A stretch of DNA of 64,000 nt from NCBI GenBank assembly GCA_913061005.1, contig CAJXSH010000005.1, positions 38,935 to 102,934 on the forward strand, given 5' to 3'. Positions 16,703 to 24,361 of this stretch are shown in pieces. The first letter of the stretch is position 1; every line of letters starts with the position of its first letter. This stretch comes from an uncultured Ectothiorhodospiraceae bacterium (GTDB taxonomy: Bacteria; Pseudomonadota; Gammaproteobacteria; Nitrococcales; Nitrococcaceae). A program made the position numbers and the translations under genes. The notes beneath the pieces are model-generated. The model saw only the letters and a list, made by a program, of their open reading frames with translations, had not been told where the DNA came from and did not search any database.

Positions 16703-17992
16703 ATGGAAGTCGCCATTGTGGTGGTCCTTTTGCTGGCCATGATCGTGGCCGGTGCGCCGATCTTCCTTGCGCTCGGGGCCGCCGGGTTGCTGGGGCTTTA
16801 TCTGGAGCGCGGCGGACTGGCGCTGTTCTTCGCCCCCACCTCGGCGTTCGGACAGCTCAATAGCTTTGAGCTCATCGCCCTGCCGCTTTTCATTCTCATG
16901 GGCAATTTTCTCGCGGCCACACCCATTGGCAGCTATCTTTTTCACGCCGCGGTGTGCTGGCTGAGTTGGCTGCGCGGTGGCCTGGCCATTGCATCGGTCG
17001 GGGCATCGGCACTGTTCGGTGCGGTCAGCGGCGTGAGCATTGCCGGTGTCGCCGCGGTCGGCGGCATTGCCGTGCCCGAGATGCTAAAGCGCGGCTACTC
17101 CCGCCCCCTCGCCTCGGGGGCGGTGGTCAGCGCCGGGGCGCTGGCCATGCTCATCCCGCCAAGTGTGCCGTTTATCATCTACGGGGCGGTCTCCGGGGTT
17201 TCGGTGGCCGATCTTTTCATTGGCGGTATCGTGCCGGGGCTGGCCCTGGCGACGGCGCTTTCGGCCTATATCTATTTTCGGGTGCTGAGAAACCCCCACG
17301 AGGCACCGGCCAACGAGACGGCCATTTCATGGCGCGAGCGGGTCAAAAGCCTCGGGGGCATCTGGCATGCGGCGGTATTGATCATCGCCGTGCTCGGGTC
17401 GATCTATACCGGCGTGGCCACCCCCAGCGAAGCGGCCGCGGTGGGGGCGGTGGGGGCGTTTCTCATCGCCGCGGTGATCTTCCGGGCGCTGCCGCCGAAA
17501 CGCATCGGCGAGATTCTCTTGCAAACGGCGAAGGTCAGTGGCGCGATCCTGCTGATCATGGCCTGCGCCAAGATCTTCGGGGACTACATGAACTTCATGC
17601 GCGTCCCGCAGATGCTCACCGATGCGCTGACCGCCACCGACCTGCCGCCGTGGGCGATTTTCACCGCCATTATGATCTTGCTCGTTCTACTTGGCATGCT
17701 CGTCGATGCGGTTTCCCTCATCGTGGTGACCACGCCCATCCTGCTGCCCCTGGTCACGGCGTTGGGCTATGACCCGCTGTGGTTTGGCATCGTGCTTGTG
17801 ATGAACCTCGAGATCGCCGTGGTCACGCCCCCGGTGGGGCTGAACCTCTACGCGCTCCGCGGCGTCTGTCCGCAACTGTCGGTGGAAGAGATCATCGCAA
17901 GCGTTGTGCCGTTTGTTCTGGTTCAGTTCGCAGTACTCATGCTTTTCGTGTTGGTTCCGGAAATCAGTCTCTGGTTGCCGGGGCTGCTTTAG
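16703..17992 (+). CDS. TRAP transporter large permease (DctM type)
   Basis: 429 residues with about 12 hydrophobic helices and DctM landmarks: FILMGNFLA, GAVSGVSIAGVAAVGGI, IPPSVPFIIYG and VVTPPVGLNLYALRGV. It is the sodium-coupled translocation subunit in the inner membrane. Its ATG directly abuts the CoA-transferase stop. The subunit order here is M, P, Q, less usual than P, Q, M. Confidence 0.95.
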   Translation: MEVAIVVVLLLAMIVAGAPIFLALGAAGLLGLYLERGGLALFFAPTSAFGQLNSFELIALPLFILMGNFLAATPIGSYLFHAAVCWLSWLRGGLAIASVGASALFGAVSGVSIAGVAAVGGIAVPEMLKRGYSRPLASGAVVSAGALAMLIPPSVPFIIYGAVSGVSVADLFIGGIVPGLALATALSAYIYFRVLRNPHEAPANETAISWRERVKSLGGIWHAAVLIIAVLGSIYTGVATPSEAAAVGAVGAFLIAAVIFRALPPKRIGEILLQTAKVSGAILLIMACAKIFGDYMNFMRVPQMLTDALTATDLPPWAIFTAIMILLVLLGMLVDAVSLIVVTTPILLPLVTALGYDPLWFGIVLVMNLEIAVVTPPVGLNLYALRGVCPQLSVEEIIASVVPFVLVQFAVLMLFVLVPEISLWLPGLL

Positions 17993-18024
17993 TTCGGGAA
18001 AAAAGAGAGAGAGAGGAGAGATCG

Positions 18025-19071
18025 ATGACCATCAAACGACGGGATTTTCTCAAGTATTCCGGCACCCTGGGGGCGGCCGCGGCGGTTGCCGGCCCGACGG
18101 CGCTTTGGTCGCCCTGGGCGCGGGCGCAGCAGACGTTCACCGGTGTGACCTATCTGCCCCAGTCCTACAAGGCGCTGTCCTACGGCTCGAACGGGTTCGT
18201 GGACTTTCTCAAAAGCGAGGGCAGCGATGTTTTCAATGTCGAGTTCTATGACTCGGGACAGCTTCTCAAGGCCGATGAGCAGCTGCCGGCACTGCGGGCG
18301 GGGAACATCGATTTCATGTTCCACACCACCTCGTATGTGACCCGTTCGCTGCCGATTCTTGGCATTACCGGGCTGCCCGGTGTGGTGGGTGAGCTCTACC
18401 GCAACCCCGAGCGCCTTGCCATGGGGTCGCCGTTGTTCGAGCTCATCAACGAAGAGTTGGGCAAGGAGGATCTGCACATGATCTCGGCCGGCCGGGGCAT
18501 CCTCGAGCCAGAGTATATCTGGAGCGGGCCGGACAACCCGGTCCGATCGCTGGAGGATCTGCGCGGCAAGAAGGTGCGAATCGTCAGCTTCGAGGCCACT
18601 CAGGCGCTTGAGGCCTATGACGTGGCGGCGGTGCGGATTCCCTCATCCGAGACCTACGTCGCGCTGCAGCGTGGCACCATCGATGCAGCCATCATGAATA
18701 TCTCGACGGTGGTCGGCCGCAGCCTCCAGGAGCAGTACGCGTATTGCTACAAACTGCCCACGACGGCATTTACCGTCGCGCCGTTCGTGCTCAAACGCAC
18801 CTGGGAGAACATGGGCTCGGAGCAACGTGAGCTGCTTGAGGCCGCGGGTCGGTGGTATGACGATAATTTCGCCAGCCACTGCAACGATGTCATCTATGGT
18901 CAGGAGTACTGGCCGTTGATGGCGGATGCCGGTATCGAGATGATCGAGCCCTCGGGCGAGGATCTGCAGGCGCTCTCGCAAGCGGCTCAGTCGGTCCGCG
19001 ATGCCTGGGTCGAAGAGGTCGGCACCGAGGTGGGTGAACGGGCCATTGCACTGGCCATGGGCGAGGCATGA
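18025..19071 (+). CDS. TRAP transporter substrate-binding protein (DctP type), Tat-exported
   Basis: 348 residues with a twin-arginine signal (KRRDFLKYSG, then a hydrophobic stretch, cleavage near ARA-QQ). The mature part follows the DctP fold pattern, including LRAGNIDFMFHTTSY and LRGKKVRIVSFEATQALE. Tat export suggests folding before translocation. The start at 18025 follows a purine-rich GAGAGGAGAG site. The ligand is probably a carboxylate given the CoA-transferase and lyase in the operon. Confidence 0.93.
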   Translation: MTIKRRDFLKYSGTLGAAAAVAGPTALWSPWARAQQTFTGVTYLPQSYKALSYGSNGFVDFLKSEGSDVFNVEFYDSGQLLKADEQLPALRAGNIDFMFHTTSYVTRSLPILGITGLPGVVGELYRNPERLAMGSPLFELINEELGKEDLHMISAGRGILEPEYIWSGPDNPVRSLEDLRGKKVRIVSFEATQALEAYDVAAVRIPSSETYVALQRGTIDAAIMNISTVVGRSLQEQYAYCYKLPTTAFTVAPFVLKRTWENMGSEQRELLEAAGRWYDDNFASHCNDVIYGQEYWPLMADAGIEMIEPSGEDLQALSQAAQSVRDAWVEEVGTEVGERAIALAMGEA

Positions 19072-19616
19072 CCGGCAGTCACTCGGTAATAATGGCTCAA
19101 CCTCCGCGCCTGTGGCGGAGGTTGAGCCAGTTGCTCATTGTCGGCGGCCAGGTGGTGCTGGCTTTCATGGCGTTGACGATTTTCTACGACGCGATGATGC
19201 GGCATTTCTTTGCCATGCCCACCAGCTGGAGTCTGGAGGTCAATCAGTTTTTGCTCGTCTACCTGGGGCTGGCCACCGCCGGTGAAATCCAGCGCGATGA
19301 GTCGCATATCCGTATTGAATTCTTTGCCAATCACCTGCCCTGGCGGGTAAGAACGGTTCTGGAGGCCTTCGTGGCCGCGGTGGGGGTGGCCTTTTGTGCG
19401 GTGCTCGCCTGGCGTGGCGGGATCATCGCCTGGCAAGCCTTTGAATATGGCGAGCGGGTCTCGAGCGCATTCGGAACCCCCCTGGTGTTTCCGTATTCCA
19501 TCATTCCTCTTGGATTCACCATGCTGGGGATTCAGTTTGCGATCCAGTTCTTCGCCAAGGGCCATGCGGCGGTGGTCGGGGATCACGCGACACGGACGGG
19601 TCACGGCAATGCTTGA
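19068..19616 (+). CDS. TRAP transporter small permease (DctQ type)
   Basis: 182 residues, four helices, with the typical FYDAMMRHFFAMPTSWSLE and RDESHIRIEF segments. The ATG overlaps the DctP stop (ATGA). A second in-frame ATG at 19092 (MAQPPRL) is possible; it sits at the foot of a 15-bp hairpin. The 3' end overlaps the lyase start by 8 nt. Confidence 0.92.
   Translation: MTGSHSVIMAQPPRLWRRLSQLLIVGGQVVLAFMALTIFYDAMMRHFFAMPTSWSLEVNQFLLVYLGLATAGEIQRDESHIRIEFFANHLPWRVRTVLEAFVAAVGVAFCAVLAWRGGIIAWQAFEYGERVSSAFGTPLVFPYSIIPLGFTMLGIQFAIQFFAKGHAAVVGDHATRTGHGNA
19093..19129 (+). promoter_or_regulatory. 15-bp perfect hairpin at the start of the dctQ-like gene
   Basis: TGGCTCAACCTCCGC (19093-19107) pairs perfectly with GCGGAGGTTGAGCCA (19115-19129) around a 7-nt loop. 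There is no T-run, so it is not an intrinsic terminator. It begins 22 nt after the binding-protein stop codon and could favour accumulation of the upstream binding-protein mRNA or hide the translation start. Confidence 0.7.
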
Positions 19617-20535
19617 GCGTATCGAGCCGGTGGAAATCGTCGAGGTCGCCCCGCGGGATGGCTTCCAGTCGATCCGCGAGCCCATCGGTACCGAGGCGAA
19701 GATCGAGATGATCAATGCCCTGGCCCGGGCGGGCTGTCAGCGTATCGAGGCGGGATCATTCGTCAGCCCGAAGGCGATCCCGCAGATGGCCGACATGGGG
19801 GCGATCGCCGCGGGGATCGAACGCCCGGCGCAGGTCCGCTTCATGGTGCTTGTGCCCAACCGCAAGGGCATTGAGCTTGCGCTTGCAAATGGGTTTGATG
19901 AGTTCGGCTACGTGCTCTCGGTCTCGGAATCCCATAACCAGAACAATGTCCGCCGCAGCGTGGATGATTCGATGCAAGACTTGGCCAGTCTTGTGGACTG
20001 GCTTTCGGCCCAGGGCAAGGGCTGGCGGCTCAGGGTCAATCTGGCTACCAGTTTTGATTGCCCGTTTGACGGGCGGCAGTCGCTGCAAGCCCTCACCGCC
20101 CGGGTGCGCGAGGTACAGTCCATCATTAGCGATGCCGAAATCGCCCTTTGTGATACCACCGGGCGCGCCAACCCCCGGCAGGTGGCCGAGGCCTTTGCCC
20201 GGGTGCAGGCGGACAGCCCGGATGGCCGCACCCGATGGGCCTTTCATGGTCATGACACCTACGGGCTGGGGGTGGCCAACGCCCTGGCCGCCTATGAAGC
20301 GGGTGTGCGGCGATTCGATGCCGCCGCAGCCGGGCTTGGTGGTTGTCCATTCGCGCCGGGCGCCACCGGCAATACCGCCACGGAAGACCTGGTTTTCGCC
20401 TTCGAGGCGTGTGGTATCAAAACAGGGATTGATATCGACCGTCTGACTGCGATCGCCGATCGGATTGCCGCTATCCCCGGCGGTGTAGTGGCAAGCCACA
20501 TCCGGCATGTGCCAAGGGAGCGGCTGCACGCGTAG
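19609..20535 (+). CDS. Hydroxymethylglutaryl-CoA lyase-like enzyme
   Basis: 308 residues of the DRE-TIM/HMGL family. VAPRDGFQ (Arg16, Asp17) supplies catalytic and metal-binding groups, HGHDTYGLG gives the metal histidines, and GLGGCPFAPGATGN carries the catalytic cysteine of HMG-CoA lyases. It would split a 3-hydroxy-3-methylglutaryl-type CoA ester into acetyl-CoA and a 3-oxoacid. As last gene of the GntR-hydratase-CoA-transferase-TRAP operon it marks a degradative pathway for a methyl-branched dicarboxylate. Exact substrate is unproven; leucine catabolism genes are not nearby. Confidence 0.9.
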   Translation: MLERIEPVEIVEVAPRDGFQSIREPIGTEAKIEMINALARAGCQRIEAGSFVSPKAIPQMADMGAIAAGIERPAQVRFMVLVPNRKGIELALANGFDEFGYVLSVSESHNQNNVRRSVDDSMQDLASLVDWLSAQGKGWRLRVNLATSFDCPFDGRQSLQALTARVREVQSIISDAEIALCDTTGRANPRQVAEAFARVQADSPDGRTRWAFHGHDTYGLGVANALAAYEAGVRRFDAAAAGLGGCPFAPGATGNTATEDLVFAFEACGIKTGIDIDRLTAIADRIAAIPGGVVASHIRHVPRERLHA

Positions 20536-20550
20536 CCGGTCGGGCCGGGC

Positions 20551-20934
20551 CTAGGATCCGGGCGCGTCGGCGGAATAGGCCCAGAGGGTTTCAAGATCGA
20601 TCACGGCCAGCGTCTCTTCGTGGGTGGCGGCCAAATCGACGGGCGGTGCAACCCCCGCTCGATGGGCCTCCAGCCAGCGGCCGGCGCACAGGCACCAACG
20701 GTCGCCGGGCTTGAGTCCCGGGAAGTCCGTAAACGGGATGGGGGCGGTCAGATCGTTGCCACGGCTGCGCGAGAAACTCAAAAAGGCCTCGGTGACAATG
20801 GCGCAGACGGTATGCATGCCGCCATCGGCATGGCCGGTGTTACAGCAACCATCCCGATAGAACCCCGTCATCGGATCCATCCCGCAGGTCTCGAGCGGTT
20901 GGCCCAATACATTGGTGCTGGCGAATTGTTCCAT
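20551..20934 (-). CDS. DUF2237 family protein
   Basis: 127 residues matching the small DUF2237/COG3651 family. It opens with NVLGQPLETCGMDPMTGFYR and has CCNTGHADGGMHTVC, a cluster of conserved Cys and His suggesting metal binding. PGLKPGDRWCLCAGRWLEA is also characteristic. Function is not known. It converges on the lyase gene with a 15-nt gap. Confidence 0.9.
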   Translation of the reverse strand: MEQFASTNVLGQPLETCGMDPMTGFYRDGCCNTGHADGGMHTVCAIVTEAFLSFSRSRGNDLTAPIPFTDFPGLKPGDRWCLCAGRWLEAHRAGVAPPVDLAATHEETLAVIDLETLWAYSADAPGS

Positions 20935-20967
20935 GGCTGCACCGTAACCGGTCGCGGGGGTTCGCCG

Positions 20968-21693
20968 CTAGTCGATGCCGCGGTGGGTGCCGCGTGCATC
21001 GGCGTCGAGATGCGTGGTGTCGTTAAACCGCTGAATCCGGCAATGGTAGGAGTTGAGCGCGCCGGCCGATGCCGTCTGGCGGTGATAGGCCTTGCGATTG
21101 ATGTGGAATTCAAAGATCGCGGTGTTCCCCGGCCGGATGCCCCAGACACGCGGCGTGCCAAGCAGCGCGGCGATGAGATACTGCAGAAAGCCGCCATGGG
21201 TGATGCCCACGACGGCCTGTTGATCATCGTGGTTGTTGATGAGCTGATCGATTGCCGATCGTGCCCGGTTTGATCGTTGTTGCAGTGGCTCGGCGTCGGG
21301 CACGGCATCCCAGTCGCGGTGTTGGGCAAAGTGGCGCGCCACATCCGGGTGCTGGGCTTCGAGTTCGGCCCAGGTATGACCCGAGAAAACACCCACATCG
21401 TATTCGCGCAGCGCCTCCAGGGTCTCAACGGGCTGTCCAATGGCCGCGGCGAGCGGTTGGGCGGTGGCCTGGGCCCGCCCCAGCGGTGAGCTGTAGACCA
21501 CGACCGGGTTGGCCGATGGATGCGTCGAGTGCGGTGGTTGGCCGATCTCGGCGCCGAGGTATCCGGCGACCGCCTCGGCCAACCGCGCCGTCTGGGCATG
21601 GCCAAGCGCGCTGAGCGGGAAATCACTATGCCCTTGCCAGCGTCCTTCGTGGTTGGCCGTGGTCTGGGCGTGGCGGATGAGTAGGAGTTTCAT
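20968..21693 (-). CDS. Histidine phosphatase family protein (phosphoglycerate mutase-like)
   Basis: 241 residues starting LLLIRHAQTTANHEGRWQG, the RHG catalytic motif. The second part has SSPLGRAQATAQ and the acid/histidine pair LREYDVGVFSG and GITHGGFLQ. The substrate could be a sugar phosphate or alpha-ribazole phosphate; no cobalamin genes are nearby. It is the last intact gene before the left tRNA fragment and so probably marks the ancestral chromosome flank. Confidence 0.9.
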   Translation of the reverse strand: MKLLLIRHAQTTANHEGRWQGHSDFPLSALGHAQTARLAEAVAGYLGAEIGQPPHSTHPSANPVVVYSSPLGRAQATAQPLAAAIGQPVETLEALREYDVGVFSGHTWAELEAQHPDVARHFAQHRDWDAVPDAEPLQQRSNRARSAIDQLINNHDDQQAVVGITHGGFLQYLIAALLGTPRVWGIRPGNTAIFEFHINRKAYHRQTASAGALNSYHCRIQRFNDTTHLDADARGTHRGID

Positions 21694-21733
21694 GAATGGT
21701 GGATGGGCCAGGCGCGATCGGGCACCAACGCCG

Positions 21734-21784
21734 GATTGGCTCCCCGGGACGGATTCGAACCGCCGACCCAGTGATTAACAGTCA
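21734..21784. repeat. Left 51-bp direct repeat: 3' fragment of tRNA-Asn (attachment-site copy)
   Basis: Bases 21734-21784 are identical to 46657-46707, the 3' part of the intact tRNA-Asn gene, from just past its CCA end through the anticodon. Beyond 21784 the sequence diverges at once, so this copy cannot make a tRNA. Such partial duplications arise when an element integrates into the 3' end of a tRNA gene. Confidence 0.93.
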
Positions 21785-21882
21785 TAGAACATAATGATCA
21801 ATTTATTGTTGCAATAGGGTAAAGGCCAATTATAACAATGCTTTGAGTCATATCACCTGACGTAAGCTCCCTCGCGAGCACC

Positions 21883-22185
21883 CTACGGACGTATGCAGAC
21901 AGGGGCACCGGCGATGAGGAGCAGCCCGCTGATGGCCAGCATCACCGTGAGCGTGCCTGCATTGCGCGGGCCAAGAGACTCGGTCAGCCGGGGACCGACG
22001 ACAACCGCGGCGATAAAGCTTAGGAAAGGGAGTGCGCCGATAAACCCCGCCGCCGTTGTATCGAGCCCGAGGTCTTCGCGAATGATCGGCATGAAAAGTC
22101 CGAGGACAAACCGCGCGAGGCCGTAGGTGATGGCAATAATGCCCGCCCCCAGAAGGCCCATCCCCGCAACGGATACCTGACGCAT
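21883..22185 (-). pseudogene. MFS transporter, N-terminal remnant
   Basis: About 93 residues match the first three helices of a major facilitator (YGLARFVLGLFMPIIREDLG, then VVVGPRLTESLGPR). The frame stops shortly after LLLIAGAP, well short of a 12-helix protein. The start is intact with an AGGCGAGG site. The 3' part is missing; a C-terminal MFS piece in the same orientation lies at the other end of the island (46092-46451). Confidence 0.75.
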
Positions 22186-22285
22186 ACCGGCCTCGCCTGT
22201 TCATGTGCGGGAGTGACTGACCGCCCTGTCGGGCTGGACAGCAGGCAGGCCGAAGCGTTCAGCCCCGCCGGCAGTTTAGCGGAGA

Positions 22286-22705
22286 TCAGGCCTGGGCGGC
22301 TGTTGCCTGGGCACGGGCCCGAATCTGTTTGACCATGGCCACGAAGCCGTCGTGTCGGTTGGGCGTGAGCTGTTGGCCAAGCCCGAGACGCTCGAAGAGC
22401 CCCTCGATACACAGCTCCAGGATTTCCTGTGCGGTTTTCCCGGAATAGGTCTTCATCAGGATGGCGACGAGGCCTTTGACAATGAAGGCGTCACCGTCGG
22501 CCTGAAAATGCAGTCGTGGCGGCTGCTCCTCGCCGGTCTCGCTCACGAGCCAGACGTTGCTGGTGCAGCCCTCGACCCGGTTGTCCTCGGTGCGTTCCTC
22601 CTCGGGGAACGGCGGGAGGTCCTCGCCGAGGTCGATCAGAAGCTGATAGCGGTCTTCCCAATTATTGAGAAACTCGAACGTGTCGACCAGTCTCTGCAGA
22701 TCCAT
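22286..22705 (-). CDS. sufE: Cysteine desulfuration protein SufE
   Basis: 139 residues. The sulfur-accepting cysteine is Cys47 in RVEGCTSNVWL. It receives persulfide from SufS and passes it to the SufBCD scaffold during Fe-S cluster assembly. No sufS or sufBCD is in the window. It is the only housekeeping-type gene inside the repeat-bounded block. Possible service to the Fe-S oxidoreductase in the same block is speculation. Confidence 0.93.
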   Translation of the reverse strand: MDLQRLVDTFEFLNNWEDRYQLLIDLGEDLPPFPEEERTEDNRVEGCTSNVWLVSETGEEQPPRLHFQADGDAFIVKGLVAILMKTYSGKTAQEILELCIEGLFERLGLGQQLTPNRHDGFVAMVKQIRARAQATAAQA

Positions 22706-22770
22706 TGAGGCTCTCCGGACGTGGCCCCATGGCGTTCCGACAACGGTAACACGAGGTGGTGGGCCGGCGC

Positions 22771-23493
22771 CTAGGTCAACTGATCGGCAAGGTAGATCCG
22801 GAGGCGCTGGGCGGCGTTGAGCAGATGCCGTTGGGAGGCAAGCCGCGCCGCCTCTGCATTGCCTGCGGCAATGGCCGCCTCGATGGCCTCGTGCTCCTGC
22901 TGTACCTCTGCCATGAGCGACTCCGCCTGCCTGGCCGTGTTGGTTCGCGCCTTGCGAATGAAGCCGCGAACCCGGTTTTCGAGAAAGTCTCCGAAGTCGA
23001 TGAAATACTCGTTGTGCGTGGCCTTGAGGATGGCGCGATGGAAGGCGACGTCCTCCGAGACGCCATCCTCGCGGGCGTCAACCGCTCGAGCCAGTGCTCG
23101 CAGTGCACCGTTGATCGCGGCAAGATCCCTGTCGGTCCGGCGCTGCGCGGCATAACCCGCAGCGGCGGATTCGACCGACACCAGAAACTCGATCAGTTCG
23201 GAGAGGTTTTCGCCATCGCCGAGGTCGGCATCCAGCCGGAATACACTGCTGCCCTCCGGATTGACAAACTGCCCCAGCCCCTGATGCGAGATCACCAGCC
23301 CGTCGGACTTGAGCAGCGAGATCGCCTCGCGGATCACCGAACGGCTGACGCCATACATCTCGCCCAATACGGCCTGGGTGGGGAGTTGCTCACCGGGCTC
23401 GAACCGCCCATCCGCGATGCTGGCCCGCAGCCGTCTTGCAATGATTGCCGGCAGCCCCCCGGGCCGCTGTATCGGTTGTTCGCCCCCGGACAT
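22771..23493 (-). CDS. GntR-family regulator, FadR/FCD subgroup
   Basis: 240 residues. Winged helix at about residues 14-78 (GEQLPTQAVLGEMYGVSRS, then VIREAISLLKSDGLV). The FCD ligand domain shows EDVAFHRAILKATHNEYF. It sits 35 nt downstream of an SDR gene of the same strand and next to the dehydrogenase-complex operon. With the second GntR gene at 42313-43047 it is a candidate to bind the TTGTNNGAYAR-type sites in this block. Confidence 0.9.
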   Translation of the reverse strand: MSGGEQPIQRPGGLPAIIARRLRASIADGRFEPGEQLPTQAVLGEMYGVSRSVIREAISLLKSDGLVISHQGLGQFVNPEGSSVFRLDADLGDGENLSELIEFLVSVESAAAGYAAQRRTDRDLAAINGALRALARAVDAREDGVSEDVAFHRAILKATHNEYFIDFGDFLENRVRGFIRKARTNTARQAESLMAEVQQEHEAIEAAIAAGNAEAARLASQRHLLNAAQRLRIYLADQLT

Positions 23494-23528
23494 CAGCGTC
23501 TCTATGCTCCTCTTGTGCGTGCGGGATC

Positions 23529-24272
23529 TCAGCTGTGAAGATATAACCCGCCATTCACCTGTAATGTCTCCCCGGTCATAAAAGCAGCTGCCGGGCTGGA
23601 GAGAAACACCGCCACATCCGCCACTTCCTCGGCGGAACCCAATCGCCCGAGCGGTGTTGCTGCAATCATTGCCTCTCTGCGGCCGGTGTCAAGCGCGCGC
23701 ACCATTCCGGTGTCGATCAGCCCCGGTGATATGTTATTTACGCGCGTATGCGGCGCCAGTTCCTGCGCGAGGCTGCGTGTCAGGGTGAGCACGCCCCCTT
23801 TGGCGGCCGCGTAGGGCGTATGTGACACGCTGCCACGGTGGCCGGCAAGGGAGGCAATGTTGATCACGGCACTGCCTTTGGCCAGCAGGGGCCGCAATGC
23901 CTGTACCGTGTAGAAAACGCCATCAAGGTTGACCGCCAGACTGCGGCGCCAGGCGGTTTCGTCCACCGTTTCAAGGTGCAGTTCTTCGTACAGGCCGGCG
24001 CAGCAGATGACGGTGTCGACCTGACCGAGATGGTGTTCACAGACCGTTGCCACCGCCCGGGCCGCCTCCATTGAGGTAACGTCATGCGCCGTCACGGTGA
24101 TTCGGGCATGGGCGGGCAGACGGTTGCGAACCTCATCCAGACGGGTGGCGTTGAGGTCGGTCAGCACCAGCCTGGCGCCGGCGGCGGCGTAGCGCTGCGC
24201 CATGGCAAAGCCGATTTCTCCGGCAGCACCGGTGATAACGACGCGTTCTGATTGAGCAGGATGCGTGCTCAC
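23529..24272 (-). CDS. Short-chain dehydrogenase/reductase
   Basis: 247 residues from a GTG start at 24272 that has GAGGAG 8 nt upstream; upstream in-frame ATGs would invade the divergent promoter. Cofactor motif VITGAAGEIGFAMA, then CCAG and catalytic YAAAKG, with an NISPGLIDTG turn. It probably oxidises a secondary alcohol or reduces a ketone with NAD(P). Divergent from the E1/E2/E3 operon, sharing its control region. Confidence 0.9.
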   Translation of the reverse strand: MSTHPAQSERVVITGAAGEIGFAMAQRYAAAGARLVLTDLNATRLDEVRNRLPAHARITVTAHDVTSMEAARAVATVCEHHLGQVDTVICCAGLYEELHLETVDETAWRRSLAVNLDGVFYTVQALRPLLAKGSAVINIASLAGHRGSVSHTPYAAAKGGVLTLTRSLAQELAPHTRVNNISPGLIDTGMVRALDTGRREAMIAATPLGRLGSAEEVADVAVFLSSPAAAFMTGETLQVNGGLYLHS

Positions 24273-24306
24273 GATGGCTCTCCTCGCTGTGCTTTGACGG
24301 TTATGT

Positions 24307-24317
24307 TTGTATGATAA
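24307..24317. promoter_or_regulatory. Candidate GntR operator between SDR and E1 genes
   Basis: TTGTATGATAA is a near-palindrome (TTGT-atg-AYAA) in the 89-nt divergent intergenic region. It matches sites at 33155 and 46077. Confidence 0.45.
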
Positions 24318-24361
24318 TCTGATCCACAAAAGCAACGAGTAGGCCGGAGAGAGCAGAGCCC

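Noticed and set aside
15488..16945. A long antisense open frame opposite the CoA-transferase
   Set aside because: High-GC genes leave long open frames on the opposite strand; the sense strand carries clear CoA-transferase motifs.
19093..19129. Intrinsic terminator within the TRAP operon
   Set aside because: No T-run follows the stem and the downstream genes overlap in translation, so full termination here is unlikely.
21734..21784. A second tRNA-Asn gene
   Set aside because: Only the 3' portion is present; the D-arm and 5' acceptor strand are absent, so it is a repeat copy and not a gene.
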